Origin: Candidatus Poribacteria bacterium
Lineage (GTDB): Bacteria; Poribacteria; WGA-4E; WGA-3G
Reading direction: 5' to 3'
Length of the DNA: 46,098 nt
NCBI GenBank assembly: GCA_009839745.1
Contig: VXPE01000080.1
Location: 1 to 46,098 of the forward strand
Part shown: positions 24,133 to 31,852 of the stretch, one piece after another
Layout: each line of letters opens with the position of its first letter
Numbering within the stretch: the first letter of the stretch is position 1
The notes under the pieces: model-generated
What the model saw: the letters and a program-made list of their open reading frames with translations, nothing else
Databases searched by the model: none
Told to the model about the DNA's origin: nothing
Program-made: the position numbers and the translations under genes

Positions 24133-26382
24133 ATGCAACTCAAGCATCTGTTTCTCATCATCACTGCGTTGCTAACGCTGCCACTTACTGCCATCGCCCA
24201 AACAGAACACACCGTATTTAGGCACGGTGGTAGCGTTGAAACGGTTGCATACTCCCCCGTGAATGCTTCTCTGTTTGCGAGTGCGGGGGATAGGGGTGCG
24301 ATTAAGGTATGGAACCTGCACAATGATACCGTGACAACGTTGGGCCGCCATGCGGATACCGTTAACTCCGTCGCCTTCTCCCCAGATGGTAATTTTCTCG
24401 CCAGTGGGGGTGACGATTACGTCCTCAAAGTGTGGAATGTTCACCATAAACACCACATCGCAACCTGTGAGCAGATTACCGACCGGACCCGTTCACAAGT
24501 CAAGGCGGTTACCTTCTCTCCAAACGGCAGCACGATAGCAACTGGCGGTAGACATGCGAAACTCTGGGATGCACGCACCTACAACGAGATCGTTACGTTC
24601 AGGCATACCGACTGGGTCTGGGCGGTTGCGTTTTCCAACGATGGCAGGCTACTCGCCACGGGAGATAATAGCGGCCAGGTGACTGTCTGGGACCTTCAAA
24701 CACAACGGTCTGTTACACGGATCCTTGCTGATTCGAATGCTGTCTATACTGTTCAGTTTTCTCCGGATGCCCAAATCCTTGCGGGTGCGGGATACGAAGG
24801 GAAAGTGAAGTTATGGAAAGCACCGAATTGGATACCGTATGGCACGCTTACCACCAACGGCACAATCTCCAACATGAGTTTCTCACCTGATAGCAGCACA
24901 CTTGCCACCACAGGCTACACATCTGTCAATCTGTGGGGGGTTAACATCGGCGAGAATATGGGCACGCTCACGGGACACACAGATTGGGTCAGGGGTACTG
25001 CCTTTTCTCCGGACGGAAGTTCGCTGATCAGCGGTGGCACGGACACCACGCTCCGACTCTGGGATGTCACGTCCTACCGCTCCACAACGCCAGATATGGT
25101 GCGGATTCTCTATTTCCTCCCGCGCGATCGGAGCCTGCAACCCAACATCTGGACGAAGATGGATACACTCATAAGGCGCGTCCAACGCTTTTATGCAGAC
25201 CAGATGGCCCTTAACGGATTCGGTCGGAAAACCTTCACGTTTGAAACCGATGCAAATGGTCGGATGCTTGCATACCGAGTTGAGGGGCAGTTTAGAGACC
25301 AATATTACCATACGGATACGGCAAATAAGGTCTACGATGAAGTCGCGGCTCTGTTTGACACGGAAAAACACGTTTATCTCATCGTCGCAGACATCAGTAG
25401 TGAGTTCATTGGGGGAAAAGACAAATGCGGGGTTGGTGGCGGCAATTGGTTTGAAAATGAACTCTTGGTCAGGGCTCGAGGGGGGCGCGCGGTGATCCCT
25501 GCCTCGGGGGTGTGTTTCGAGGGGGCGTATGGGGTCGTTGTAACAGCGCACGAACTTGGACACGCGTTCGGCTTAGAGCACGACTTTCGCAATCCGGCGT
25601 ATCTTATGTCCTATGGCGCAGCACCCGACCGATTGTCGAAGTGTGCCGCCAGTTGGCTGAATGCCAATCGCTTTTTTAACACCGATCAAACCGCCTTCAA
25701 CGAACCGACAACGATTCAGATGCTCACGCCTTCACGGTACTCCCGAAACGCGAGAAATTTTACGCTCCAATTTGCCGTCAGTGACGTAGACGGTATCCAC
25801 CAAGCGCAGTTACTGGTGCCGACGACCGTGTTGGACCCAGCGCCCGGTATCAAGTTACACAGCTGTAAGGACTTACACACGCAAAGCAGTCTCCTTGAAT
25901 TCAGCACGCCGACCTTAACGGTACAGCACATCAACAATGTCGTTCTTCAAGTGATTGACATCCGCGGAAATATTACACGGCGGGATTACACACTCAGAGC
26001 CGTGAACGCCTTAGTGTCTGGCAGCGCCGATGTTAACAGAGATGGAATTGCCGCGCCTGAACAACTTCTCGCAACCATAGCGATTCCAACAGAAACCCGT
26101 ATCTTCGCAAACTACCCGAACCCGTTTAACCCAGAGACGTGGATACCCTATCAGTTATCTGAACCTGCGGAAGTGACGTTGCACCTCTCTTGTGTGGATG
26201 GGACACTGGTGCGGACGTTAGCGTTGGGACATCGAGCTGCGGGAACATATCACAGCAAAAGCCGTGCGGCGTATTGGGATGGAAGAAATGAACACGGAGA
26301 ACGCGTGGCGAGCGGTGTCTATTTCTATACACTGTCAGCAGGGGATTTTACAGCGACACGGAAGATGTTCATCAGGAAGTAG
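24133..26382 (+). CDS. Secreted WD40 propeller - metzincin metalloprotease - FlgD-like domain protein
   Basis: 749 residues. The signal peptide is MQLKHLFLIITALLTLPLTAIAQ. Residues about 25-320 hold seven WD40 repeats (for example VNSVAFSPDGNFLASGG..LKVWNV, WAVAFSNDGRLLATG..VTVWDL, RGTAFSPDGSSLISGG..LRLWDV), a complete propeller. A zinc-protease domain follows with HELGHAFGLEHD at residues 473-484 and a Met-turn candidate YLMSYG, a metzincin pattern. After a beta-rich linker the C-terminus is FlgD Ig-like: FANYPNPFNPETWIPYQL, AAYWDGRNEHGERVASGVYFYTL, ATRKMFIRK, a common terminal domain of exported proteins in such genomes. It probably cleaves proteins outside the cell, with the propeller as binding platform. 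Substrate and inhibitor are unknown. Confidence 0.82.
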   Translation: MQLKHLFLIITALLTLPLTAIAQTEHTVFRHGGSVETVAYSPVNASLFASAGDRGAIKVWNLHNDTVTTLGRHADTVNSVAFSPDGNFLASGGDDYVLKVWNVHHKHHIATCEQITDRTRSQVKAVTFSPNGSTIATGGRHAKLWDARTYNEIVTFRHTDWVWAVAFSNDGRLLATGDNSGQVTVWDLQTQRSVTRILADSNAVYTVQFSPDAQILAGAGYEGKVKLWKAPNWIPYGTLTTNGTISNMSFSPDSSTLATTGYTSVNLWGVNIGENMGTLTGHTDWVRGTAFSPDGSSLISGGTDTTLRLWDVTSYRSTTPDMVRILYFLPRDRSLQPNIWTKMDTLIRRVQRFYADQMALNGFGRKTFTFETDANGRMLAYRVEGQFRDQYYHTDTANKVYDEVAALFDTEKHVYLIVADISSEFIGGKDKCGVGGGNWFENELLVRARGGRAVIPASGVCFEGAYGVVVTAHELGHAFGLEHDFRNPAYLMSYGAAPDRLSKCAASWLNANRFFNTDQTAFNEPTTIQMLTPSRYSRNARNFTLQFAVSDVDGIHQAQLLVPTTVLDPAPGIKLHSCKDLHTQSSLLEFSTPTLTVQHINNVVLQVIDIRGNITRRDYTLRAVNALVSGSADVNRDGIAAPEQLLATIAIPTETRIFANYPNPFNPETWIPYQLSEPAEVTLHLSCVDGTLVRTLALGHRAAGTYHSKSRAAYWDGRNEHGERVASGVYFYTLSAGDFTATRKMFIRK

Positions 26383-26392
26383 GCAATTGTGC

Positions 26393-26421
26393 TTGACATC
26401 GTACGCCGAGAGTGTTATACT
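26393..26421 (+). promoter_or_regulatory. Strong sigma70-type promoter ahead of a structured leader/RNA
   Basis: TTGACA (26393-26398), 17 bp spacer, TATACT (26416-26421). It lies only 10 nt after the metzincin stop and about 240 nt before the next start codon, so it drives either a long leader for the SDR gene or a separate small RNA. Confidence 0.75.
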
Positions 26422-26427
26422 TAACCT

Positions 26428-26562
26428 CGTAAAGTCAACCCACTTTCTGAAAGGATGTAGGGCCTTGTAGCGGTGGCTAAAATTAGGATGCGTCGGATTC
26501 AGCGAAGACGTGCGATATTAACGAAGATACGTTAGGTACAAATCCTCAATCCCTGCCGTGAA
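26428..26562 (+). ncRNA. Candidate structured non-coding RNA or 5' leader
   Basis: Hand folding finds nested complementarity. GTAGGG (26457-26462) pairs with CCCTGC (26551-26556), with one G-U. TTG (26465-26467) pairs with CAA (26547-26549), and AGGAT (26485-26489) with ATCCT (26542-26546). The enclosed regions form hairpins TAGC-GGTG-GCTA (26468-26479), CGTC/GACG (26491-26510) and TAACG/CGTTA (26519-26534). There is no credible ORF. It does not match a riboswitch, 6S, SRP, tmRNA or RNase P pattern that I know. A downstream AAATTATGCC/GGCATAATTT hairpin in the repeat at 26577 could end the transcript. Confidence 0.4.
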
Positions 26563-26576
26563 TTAACCGGAAACCC

Positions 26577-26662
26577 GCTCGTAATGAAATTATGCCTCAA
26601 ATGGCATAATTTGTCTTTGCTTTACATTTGGAGAGCGGTCCCAGGGGCCCATAGTTTAAAAA
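26577..26662. repeat. Half copy of the modular repeat (type B arm) before the SDR gene
   Basis: CGCTCGTAATGAAATTATG opens a 10-bp-stem hairpin (AAATTATGCC/GGCATAATTT). The tail TTTGTCTTTGCTTTACATTT follows, then GGAGAGCGGTCCCAGGGGCC and a CATAGTTTAAAAA end immediately before ATG 26663. The end is the inverted form of the left arms at 40299 and 41968 (TTTTTAATTATGGGCCCCTG). The same central module is present at 31722-31790, and inverted at about 38360-38403. Confidence 0.75.
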
Positions 26663-27454
26663 ATGGATCTTGGACTTATAGACAAAATTGCAGTCGTAGG
26701 TGCCTCAAGCAAAGGACTTGGGCGCGCAATTGCACTCGGTTTAGCACACGAGGGAGCGAAGGTCACTATTTGCGCGAGAGACAGAGCTGCTCTGGAAGCA
26801 ACGGCAGATGACATTCGCAATCAGACCGACACCGAAGTTTTAGCGGTACCAACCGATGTCAGTCAACCCGATCAGGTTGAAAATCTCATTCGGACAGCGA
26901 TTGGGCACTTCGGTGGTATCGATATTCTGGTTAACAACGCAGGTGGTCCCAGAGCCGGACGGTTTGATGACTTGGGAGCCCAGGATTATCAAGATGCCGT
27001 CCATTTGAACCTAATGAGCACGATAAACCTTTGCCGCGCCGTTGTTCCGACAATGCGGGCACGTGGTGGGGGACGGATTATCAACCTCACTTCTGTCTCT
27101 GTCAAGCAACCCGTCGATGGACTGATGCTATCCAATATGGCACGGACAGGGGTCATTGGATTCGCAAAAACCCTCGCGACGGAGTTAGCACCCGATAAAA
27201 TCCTTGTTAACAATGTCTGCCCCGGTATCATCTTTACAGATCGCATTCGACAACTGGCGACCGTCCGTGCCGAAGAGGGGGGTATTACATTTGATGAGGC
27301 ACTCGAAAATATGACCGCCGATATCCCGATCGGTAGAATCGGGGACCCAGACGAATTTGCAACCTTAGTCGTTTTTCTTGCATCAGAACGCGCAAGTTAC
27401 ATCACCGGAACGACAATTCAGGTAGACGGCGGCATGGTAAAATCATTACTCTAA
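26663..27454 (+). CDS. Short-chain dehydrogenase/reductase with atypical active site
   Basis: 263 residues. The Rossmann cofactor motif is GASSKGLGRAIA (SDR TGxxxGxG type). ICARDR suggests NADP preference, and NNAGGPRAG, NLTSVSVKQPV and the C-terminal ITGTTIQVDGGM are standard. The usual catalytic YxxxK is absent: after the catalytic Ser the sequence reads DGLMLSNMARTGVIGFAK, with Leu/Ser/Asn and Arg in the expected places. A divergent SDR subgroup with similar replacements exists, so the loss may define a subfamily rather than decay. The substrate is unknown. The start abuts the repeat arm and has no clear Shine-Dalgarno. Confidence 0.85.
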   Translation: MDLGLIDKIAVVGASSKGLGRAIALGLAHEGAKVTICARDRAALEATADDIRNQTDTEVLAVPTDVSQPDQVENLIRTAIGHFGGIDILVNNAGGPRAGRFDDLGAQDYQDAVHLNLMSTINLCRAVVPTMRARGGGRIINLTSVSVKQPVDGLMLSNMARTGVIGFAKTLATELAPDKILVNNVCPGIIFTDRIRQLATVRAEEGGITFDEALENMTADIPIGRIGDPDEFATLVVFLASERASYITGTTIQVDGGMVKSLL

Positions 27455-27481
27455 TACACTTGAACGGAGGCATGATGAACG

Positions 27482-28195
27482 ATGTTAATATCCGTAATCA
27501 TTCCTGCGTTCAACGAAGATCAGACAATCGGACAGGTGCTGGCGGTCCTCTGTGCCCTGCCCCTTGAGAAACAGATTATTGTTGTCAACGACGGCTCCAC
27601 CGACGGAACTTACACGGTACTTGAGGAATTGCGAGCGACTCATGAACTGACCGTCGTGCATTGCCAAGAGAACAGAGGTAAAGGATTCGCAATTCAGAGT
27701 GGACTCCCGCATGTGAAAGGGGAAGTGGTCGTTATTCAAGATGCAGATATGGAATTGGATCCAGCGGATATCCCTGAACTTGTGAAACCGCTTGAAAAGG
27801 AGAACGTTCAAGTAGTTTACGGATCACGGTTTCTGAACGGACGCGGAAACGCCAGTCTCCAGAACTTCATCGCGAACCGTATTCTTGCTACCTATACAAA
27901 TCTCCTTTACGGATGCCGCATTACCGATGAATCGACAGGCTACAAAGCCTTCTCAACAGAATTGATCACACGTTTAGAGTTAACCTGTGAGGGATTTGAA
28001 TTCTGTCCGGAGGTCACAGCGAAGATTTTACGGGCAGGCTATCGTATCCATGAGGTGCCGGTCTCCTATGTTCCGCGCACAAAAAAGCAGGGAAAGAAAC
28101 TCCGATTCTGGTTGGATGGACTTTTTGCCGTATGGACACTCTTAAAATACCGTTTCATTTCAGAAACAGAAATTTTCAAAACATCTGGAGGTTAA
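27482..28195 (+). CDS. Family 2 glycosyltransferase, polyprenol-phosphate mannosyl/glucosyltransferase-like
   Basis: 237 residues: VIIPAFNEDQTIGQVL, nucleotide-binding VVNDGSTDGTY, ENRGKGFAIQSGL, the metal-binding DxD-type QDADMELDP, VYGSRFLNGRGN, DESTGYKAFSTELI and FCPEVTAKILRAGYRIHEVP. This is the DPM1-like GT-A layout without C-terminal membrane helices, so it probably transfers a sugar to a lipid carrier at the inner membrane face. GGAGG lies 11 nt upstream of the chosen ATG. Two earlier ATG codons (27472, 27475) are out of frame. The next gene starts 1 nt after its stop, so the genes are probably coupled. Confidence 0.85.
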   Translation: MLISVIIPAFNEDQTIGQVLAVLCALPLEKQIIVVNDGSTDGTYTVLEELRATHELTVVHCQENRGKGFAIQSGLPHVKGEVVVIQDADMELDPADIPELVKPLEKENVQVVYGSRFLNGRGNASLQNFIANRILATYTNLLYGCRITDESTGYKAFSTELITRLELTCEGFEFCPEVTAKILRAGYRIHEVPVSYVPRTKKQGKKLRFWLDGLFAVWTLLKYRFISETEIFKTSGG

Positions 28196-28196
28196 A

Positions 28197-29822
28197 TTGC
28201 TAATTATGTTTAAAAAAATAGTTTATCCCATACTCATCTTCTTACTGATAGGCGGCGTGTCCCTCTTGGTATTTGGACACAGTAATCTCCCTACCTTGTT
28301 AGAAGATGTTAACAAAGACGGTGTCGTGAACATCCAAGACCTGGTACTTGTCGCGGGTTCCTTCGGACAACCCAGGGATCGCAATGCGGAACAGGATCCT
28401 GATGTCAATCGCGACGGGATTGTCAATGTTTTAGACCTCGTTCGCGTGAGCAGCAGTTTCGGACAAACCGCCCCGGATGAAAACTCGGCGTATCACGACA
28501 TTCAGGAATATGTCTTTGACAAGAGTTGTGCGAACAGTGCTTGCCACGCTGCGCCCGCGAATGCTTTTAATTTGAATCTTAGCTACGGATTCTCCTACGA
28601 AAATTTAGTTGGTGCTGTGCCACAGAATCCTGCGGCGGCAGCAGCCGGTATGAAACTCGTTGATCCGGGGAATCCAGAGAACAGTTTCCTTTTAACGAAA
28701 CTGATGGGACCGACAGTCCCGGAACAGGGCGCACGGATGCCGTTCCTTGGTGGCATGCTTCACACGGGTAAAATAGATGCGGTTCGGATGTGGATTGAGG
28801 CAGGGGCACCACAGACCGGTAAAATAGCAGGTATCGGGGACCTCGGCGTGCTGCGCGATCCTGACGAGAAATTTGAAGCACCTGCGCCGCCTGCCCCCGG
28901 TGAAGGGTATCAACTCCGTTTGCCACCGTTCAAAATTGAACCCGGCACTGAACGGGAAATTTACTACGCTACCCAAATCAGTGATGAAAACGGAAATTCA
29001 GTAGACAGAGACATCTTCATTAATAGAGTGGAGATTTTCTATCCTGCTGGGAGCCATCACTTCATCATATATCGGATCACAGAGGATGGGATGGCAAAAG
29101 GTCTCTTAGAGAATGGGATCATACCCGATATTGCGGTTAATCCTGAAGACACTTTCCGGGAACTTGACACGGACAACCCAGATCCGGTATTCGGCGTTTT
29201 CGGTGCTGATAGACTCTTTGTCGTCGGAACGCAAACCGATGATACGCTGTTTCAGTTTCCTGAGGGGGTTGGCTTGCGAATGCCTGGGGATACCATTTAC
29301 GACCTGAATTCGCACTACATCAATCTGCTCGGTGACGATACATTGATTGGCGAAACCTACGTTAATATCTACACGATTCCGGAAGAGGAAGTTGAGTACG
29401 AAGCTGTTGAAATTTTCGTCAACAATCGGTCTATTAACGTCCCACCCGGAACAACTCGCGTCTCTAAAATGACGTGGCTTGTTGAAGATGAACTTTTTAA
29501 ACGAGGGCACGATTCGGAGACATCATTGAATGTCTTTTTGCTGACATCTCACATGCATCGGCACGGTGAATTGTTTGAAATTTTTCAGGAATCAACTGAC
29601 GATTTGCTGCACCGGAGCGTCGCTTACGACGATGCGCCTATCGACCTGTTTAATCCGGTTCTTCTCTTAGATCCAAATGATGGTCTTCACTTTCGGTGTG
29701 TCCATAACAACTACGACACGGACGAACCTCTCATTTTCGGACTCACATCTGAAGACGAGATGTGCATTATCTTCGGCTATTACTACATCCCGACCGAAAG
29801 TGCGGGAGATATAATTGAATAG
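28197..29822 (+). CDS. Secreted protein with dockerin-like repeats, haem-binding motif and copper type II monooxygenase-like domain
   Basis: 541 residues. An N-terminal signal/anchor (MFKKIVYPILIFLLIGGVSLLVF) is followed by two dockerin-like calcium loops, DVNKDGVVNIQDLV and DVNRDGIVNVLDLV. Next comes a CANSACH motif at residues 111-117, a CX4CH candidate haem site. The large C-terminal part resembles copper type II, ascorbate-dependent monooxygenases (PHM fold): an HH pair in PAGSHHFIIYR, an HxH pair in LLTSHMHRHGELFEI, and a Met candidate in SEDEMCIIFGYYY. Such domains hydroxylate peptides or small molecules, or serve in electron transfer. The TTG start has GGAGG 5 nt upstream; ATG 28206 is an alternative. 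It is probably cotranscribed with 27482 and 29826. Confidence 0.7.
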   Translation: MLIMFKKIVYPILIFLLIGGVSLLVFGHSNLPTLLEDVNKDGVVNIQDLVLVAGSFGQPRDRNAEQDPDVNRDGIVNVLDLVRVSSSFGQTAPDENSAYHDIQEYVFDKSCANSACHAAPANAFNLNLSYGFSYENLVGAVPQNPAAAAAGMKLVDPGNPENSFLLTKLMGPTVPEQGARMPFLGGMLHTGKIDAVRMWIEAGAPQTGKIAGIGDLGVLRDPDEKFEAPAPPAPGEGYQLRLPPFKIEPGTEREIYYATQISDENGNSVDRDIFINRVEIFYPAGSHHFIIYRITEDGMAKGLLENGIIPDIAVNPEDTFRELDTDNPDPVFGVFGADRLFVVGTQTDDTLFQFPEGVGLRMPGDTIYDLNSHYINLLGDDTLIGETYVNIYTIPEEEVEYEAVEIFVNNRSINVPPGTTRVSKMTWLVEDELFKRGHDSETSLNVFLLTSHMHRHGELFEIFQESTDDLLHRSVAYDDAPIDLFNPVLLLDPNDGLHFRCVHNNYDTDEPLIFGLTSEDEMCIIFGYYYIPTESAGDIIE

Positions 29823-29825
29823 TTA

Positions 29826-31700
29826 ATGGCAAGAAAAAATAACTTCATCGAAGCCCTCGCACACCAAATTTTGGTGTGCGACGGTGCTATCGGAACCGAA
29901 CTCCGCAAACGGATTCCTTCATATTTACAGTGCATCGATGCCTGCAATATTTCTACAGAACATGCCGAGAAAATTGTAGCGGTTCATCGGGCCTATGTCG
30001 ACGCGGGTGCTGACGTTATTCAGACGAACACCTATCAAGCAAACAAGCAAGCATTAGCAGTCCACGGCTTAGCTGAACAGGTTGAAGAAATTAACAGAAC
30101 AGGTGTATCTCTGGCACGAGCAGCAGCACAGGAGCACGCCTATGTTGCTGGCTCTGTCGGTCAAATTCCGCTTCAAACCTTAGATACGGCGGTCCCATCC
30201 AAGAAGACGATCCGACGGCTTTTCAAGGAACAGATGGACGCTCTTGTGGATGCGGGGATAGACCTTCTCGTCCTCGAAACCTTTGCCTCTCCCAAACAGG
30301 CAGAAATCGCTACAAAGCAAGCCCTCACATACAATGTTCCTGTCATCGTTGAAATCAGTGGCGTTTCAGGTGGAACTGTAGGCACTGGGTTAGATGTTCG
30401 CGTCTTTGCGCAAGAGCTGGAACAACTCGGCGCGCATGCAGTCGGCATCAATTGTAGAGGCCCCCACGATCTCGTTGAGGCAATGGAGTTACTCGCGCCT
30501 GTCATCAAAGCCCCTATTGTCGTGCAACCGAACGCTGGTAATCCGAGAGTAGAACAGGGTGAAATTGCCGTCTCTTACACAGTCGAGGCTGAGGTTTTCA
30601 GGGACTACGTTAGTAAGTTAATCGATCTTGGCGCGAACATGATCGGCGGCTGTTGCGGCACAACCCCGACCTACACGGCAAAAATCCGACAGGCTGTCAC
30701 AGGGCGAAAACCTGTCCAACGAGAGCAGCGTATTTTCGTGCTTCCACAGACGACATCAACGTCCAAATCACCAACCGATAATCCTATCCAGCAAGTCTTT
30801 GAAACGCGCGAACGCATCGTAAGTGTAGAGATGCGCGCCAATACTTTTCCGCAATTGCGAGCGATGCTGAGCGAAGCAAAAAACCTCGCTGCAATCGGTG
30901 TAGACCTATTTGATGTAACCGACAATTCCGGTGCCGCCGTGAACATCGGGGCTATCGCGACAGCCTATCAACTCCAGCAGGCGACCCAGATTCCGACGCT
31001 TATCCATTGGACGACCCGATCCCGTAATCTCATCAGTATGCAATCACATTTACTGGAAGCGGAGACATTGGGGATCCGAGGCATTGTCGCCTTATCCGGC
31101 GACCATCCGAAAGCCGGTCCCTATGAGACCGCCAGTCTCGTGCCGGACGTTCGCGGGGCAGTTCAATTGATGCGACTCATCAACCGACTCAATCACGGGG
31201 AACTCGCCGACGGCTCGTCAATCGGTAAACCGTGCGGTTTCTACTACGGCGGCGGCTTCACAATCGCTGAGAATCTACAACCACACGTCAAGCATCTCGC
31301 CAATAAAATCGCACAAGGGGCGAAGTTTGCTTACACACAACCGGTTTGGACATACCAGGATATTATCCGCGCGCAGCAGGCAACGGAACATCTCGATATA
31401 AAGATTCTCTACGGTATCCTACCTCTCACGAGTTTCCGAAGCGCGTCCTATCTACGCGACAATTTGGGACTTTACATCCCGCAGTTTATTGTCGACAAAT
31501 TCCGAGACCTCGGAGACACCGCTGGACATGAACTCGGTATGCAACTGAGCTTAGAATTGGTTCAGGAAATCCGTAACCAAGATGACACCGCAATCGACGG
31601 TATCTACCTGATCCCGCCTGCTCGCATGAATTGGAAAAATAGAGCCAGGGTCATCTCAGAAATCGTTAAAACCTATAGAGATGCCCCCCTACGGGGTTGA
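29826..31700 (+). CDS. Bifunctional homocysteine S-methyltransferase / methylenetetrahydrofolate reductase
   Basis: 624 residues, a fusion as in YitJ-type proteins. Residues 1-295 are the homocysteine methyltransferase barrel: VCDGAIGTELRKR, DVIQTNTYQANK, LVLETFASPKQAE, a zinc cysteine in GINCRGP, and the Cys pair in GGCCGT. A linker to about residue 330 leads to a MetF-like barrel (SVEMRANTFPQLRAML, FDVTDNSGAAVNIGAIATAY, RGIVALSGDHPKAG, AKFAYTQPVWTYQ, YGILPLTSFRSASYLRDNLG). It would provide methyl groups for methionine synthesis from folate. The ATG is 3 nt after the previous stop with no clear Shine-Dalgarno, suggesting translational coupling. Confidence 0.9.
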   Translation: MARKNNFIEALAHQILVCDGAIGTELRKRIPSYLQCIDACNISTEHAEKIVAVHRAYVDAGADVIQTNTYQANKQALAVHGLAEQVEEINRTGVSLARAAAQEHAYVAGSVGQIPLQTLDTAVPSKKTIRRLFKEQMDALVDAGIDLLVLETFASPKQAEIATKQALTYNVPVIVEISGVSGGTVGTGLDVRVFAQELEQLGAHAVGINCRGPHDLVEAMELLAPVIKAPIVVQPNAGNPRVEQGEIAVSYTVEAEVFRDYVSKLIDLGANMIGGCCGTTPTYTAKIRQAVTGRKPVQREQRIFVLPQTTSTSKSPTDNPIQQVFETRERIVSVEMRANTFPQLRAMLSEAKNLAAIGVDLFDVTDNSGAAVNIGAIATAYQLQQATQIPTLIHWTTRSRNLISMQSHLLEAETLGIRGIVALSGDHPKAGPYETASLVPDVRGAVQLMRLINRLNHGELADGSSIGKPCGFYYGGGFTIAENLQPHVKHLANKIAQGAKFAYTQPVWTYQDIIRAQQATEHLDIKILYGILPLTSFRSASYLRDNLGLYIPQFIVDKFRDLGDTAGHELGMQLSLELVQEIRNQDDTAIDGIYLIPPARMNWKNRARVISEIVKTYRDAPLRG

Positions 31701-31721
31701 AGATTAAACAGTTCCCGAAAC

Positions 31722-31852
31722 CGTAGCTCGTAATGAAATTAGGTCCTCCTTAAATGGCATGATTTGTCTCTGCTTTACATTTGGAGAGCGGATACCCGGA
31801 GAGACATTTGAAACCCCTAACCCATCTCACCGAACCGCAAGGAAAAATCAAA
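31722..31852. repeat. Modular intergenic repeat, right-half copy (type A arm)
   Basis: GTAGCTCGTAATGAAATTAG, a degenerate hairpin, and TTTGTCTCTGCTTTACATTT match the half copy at 26577. The sequence then has CGGAGAGACATTTG and the type A right arm CATCTCACCGAACCGCAAGG followed by AAAAATCAAAAC. The arm is translated as the N-terminus of the next protein. Confidence 0.75.
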
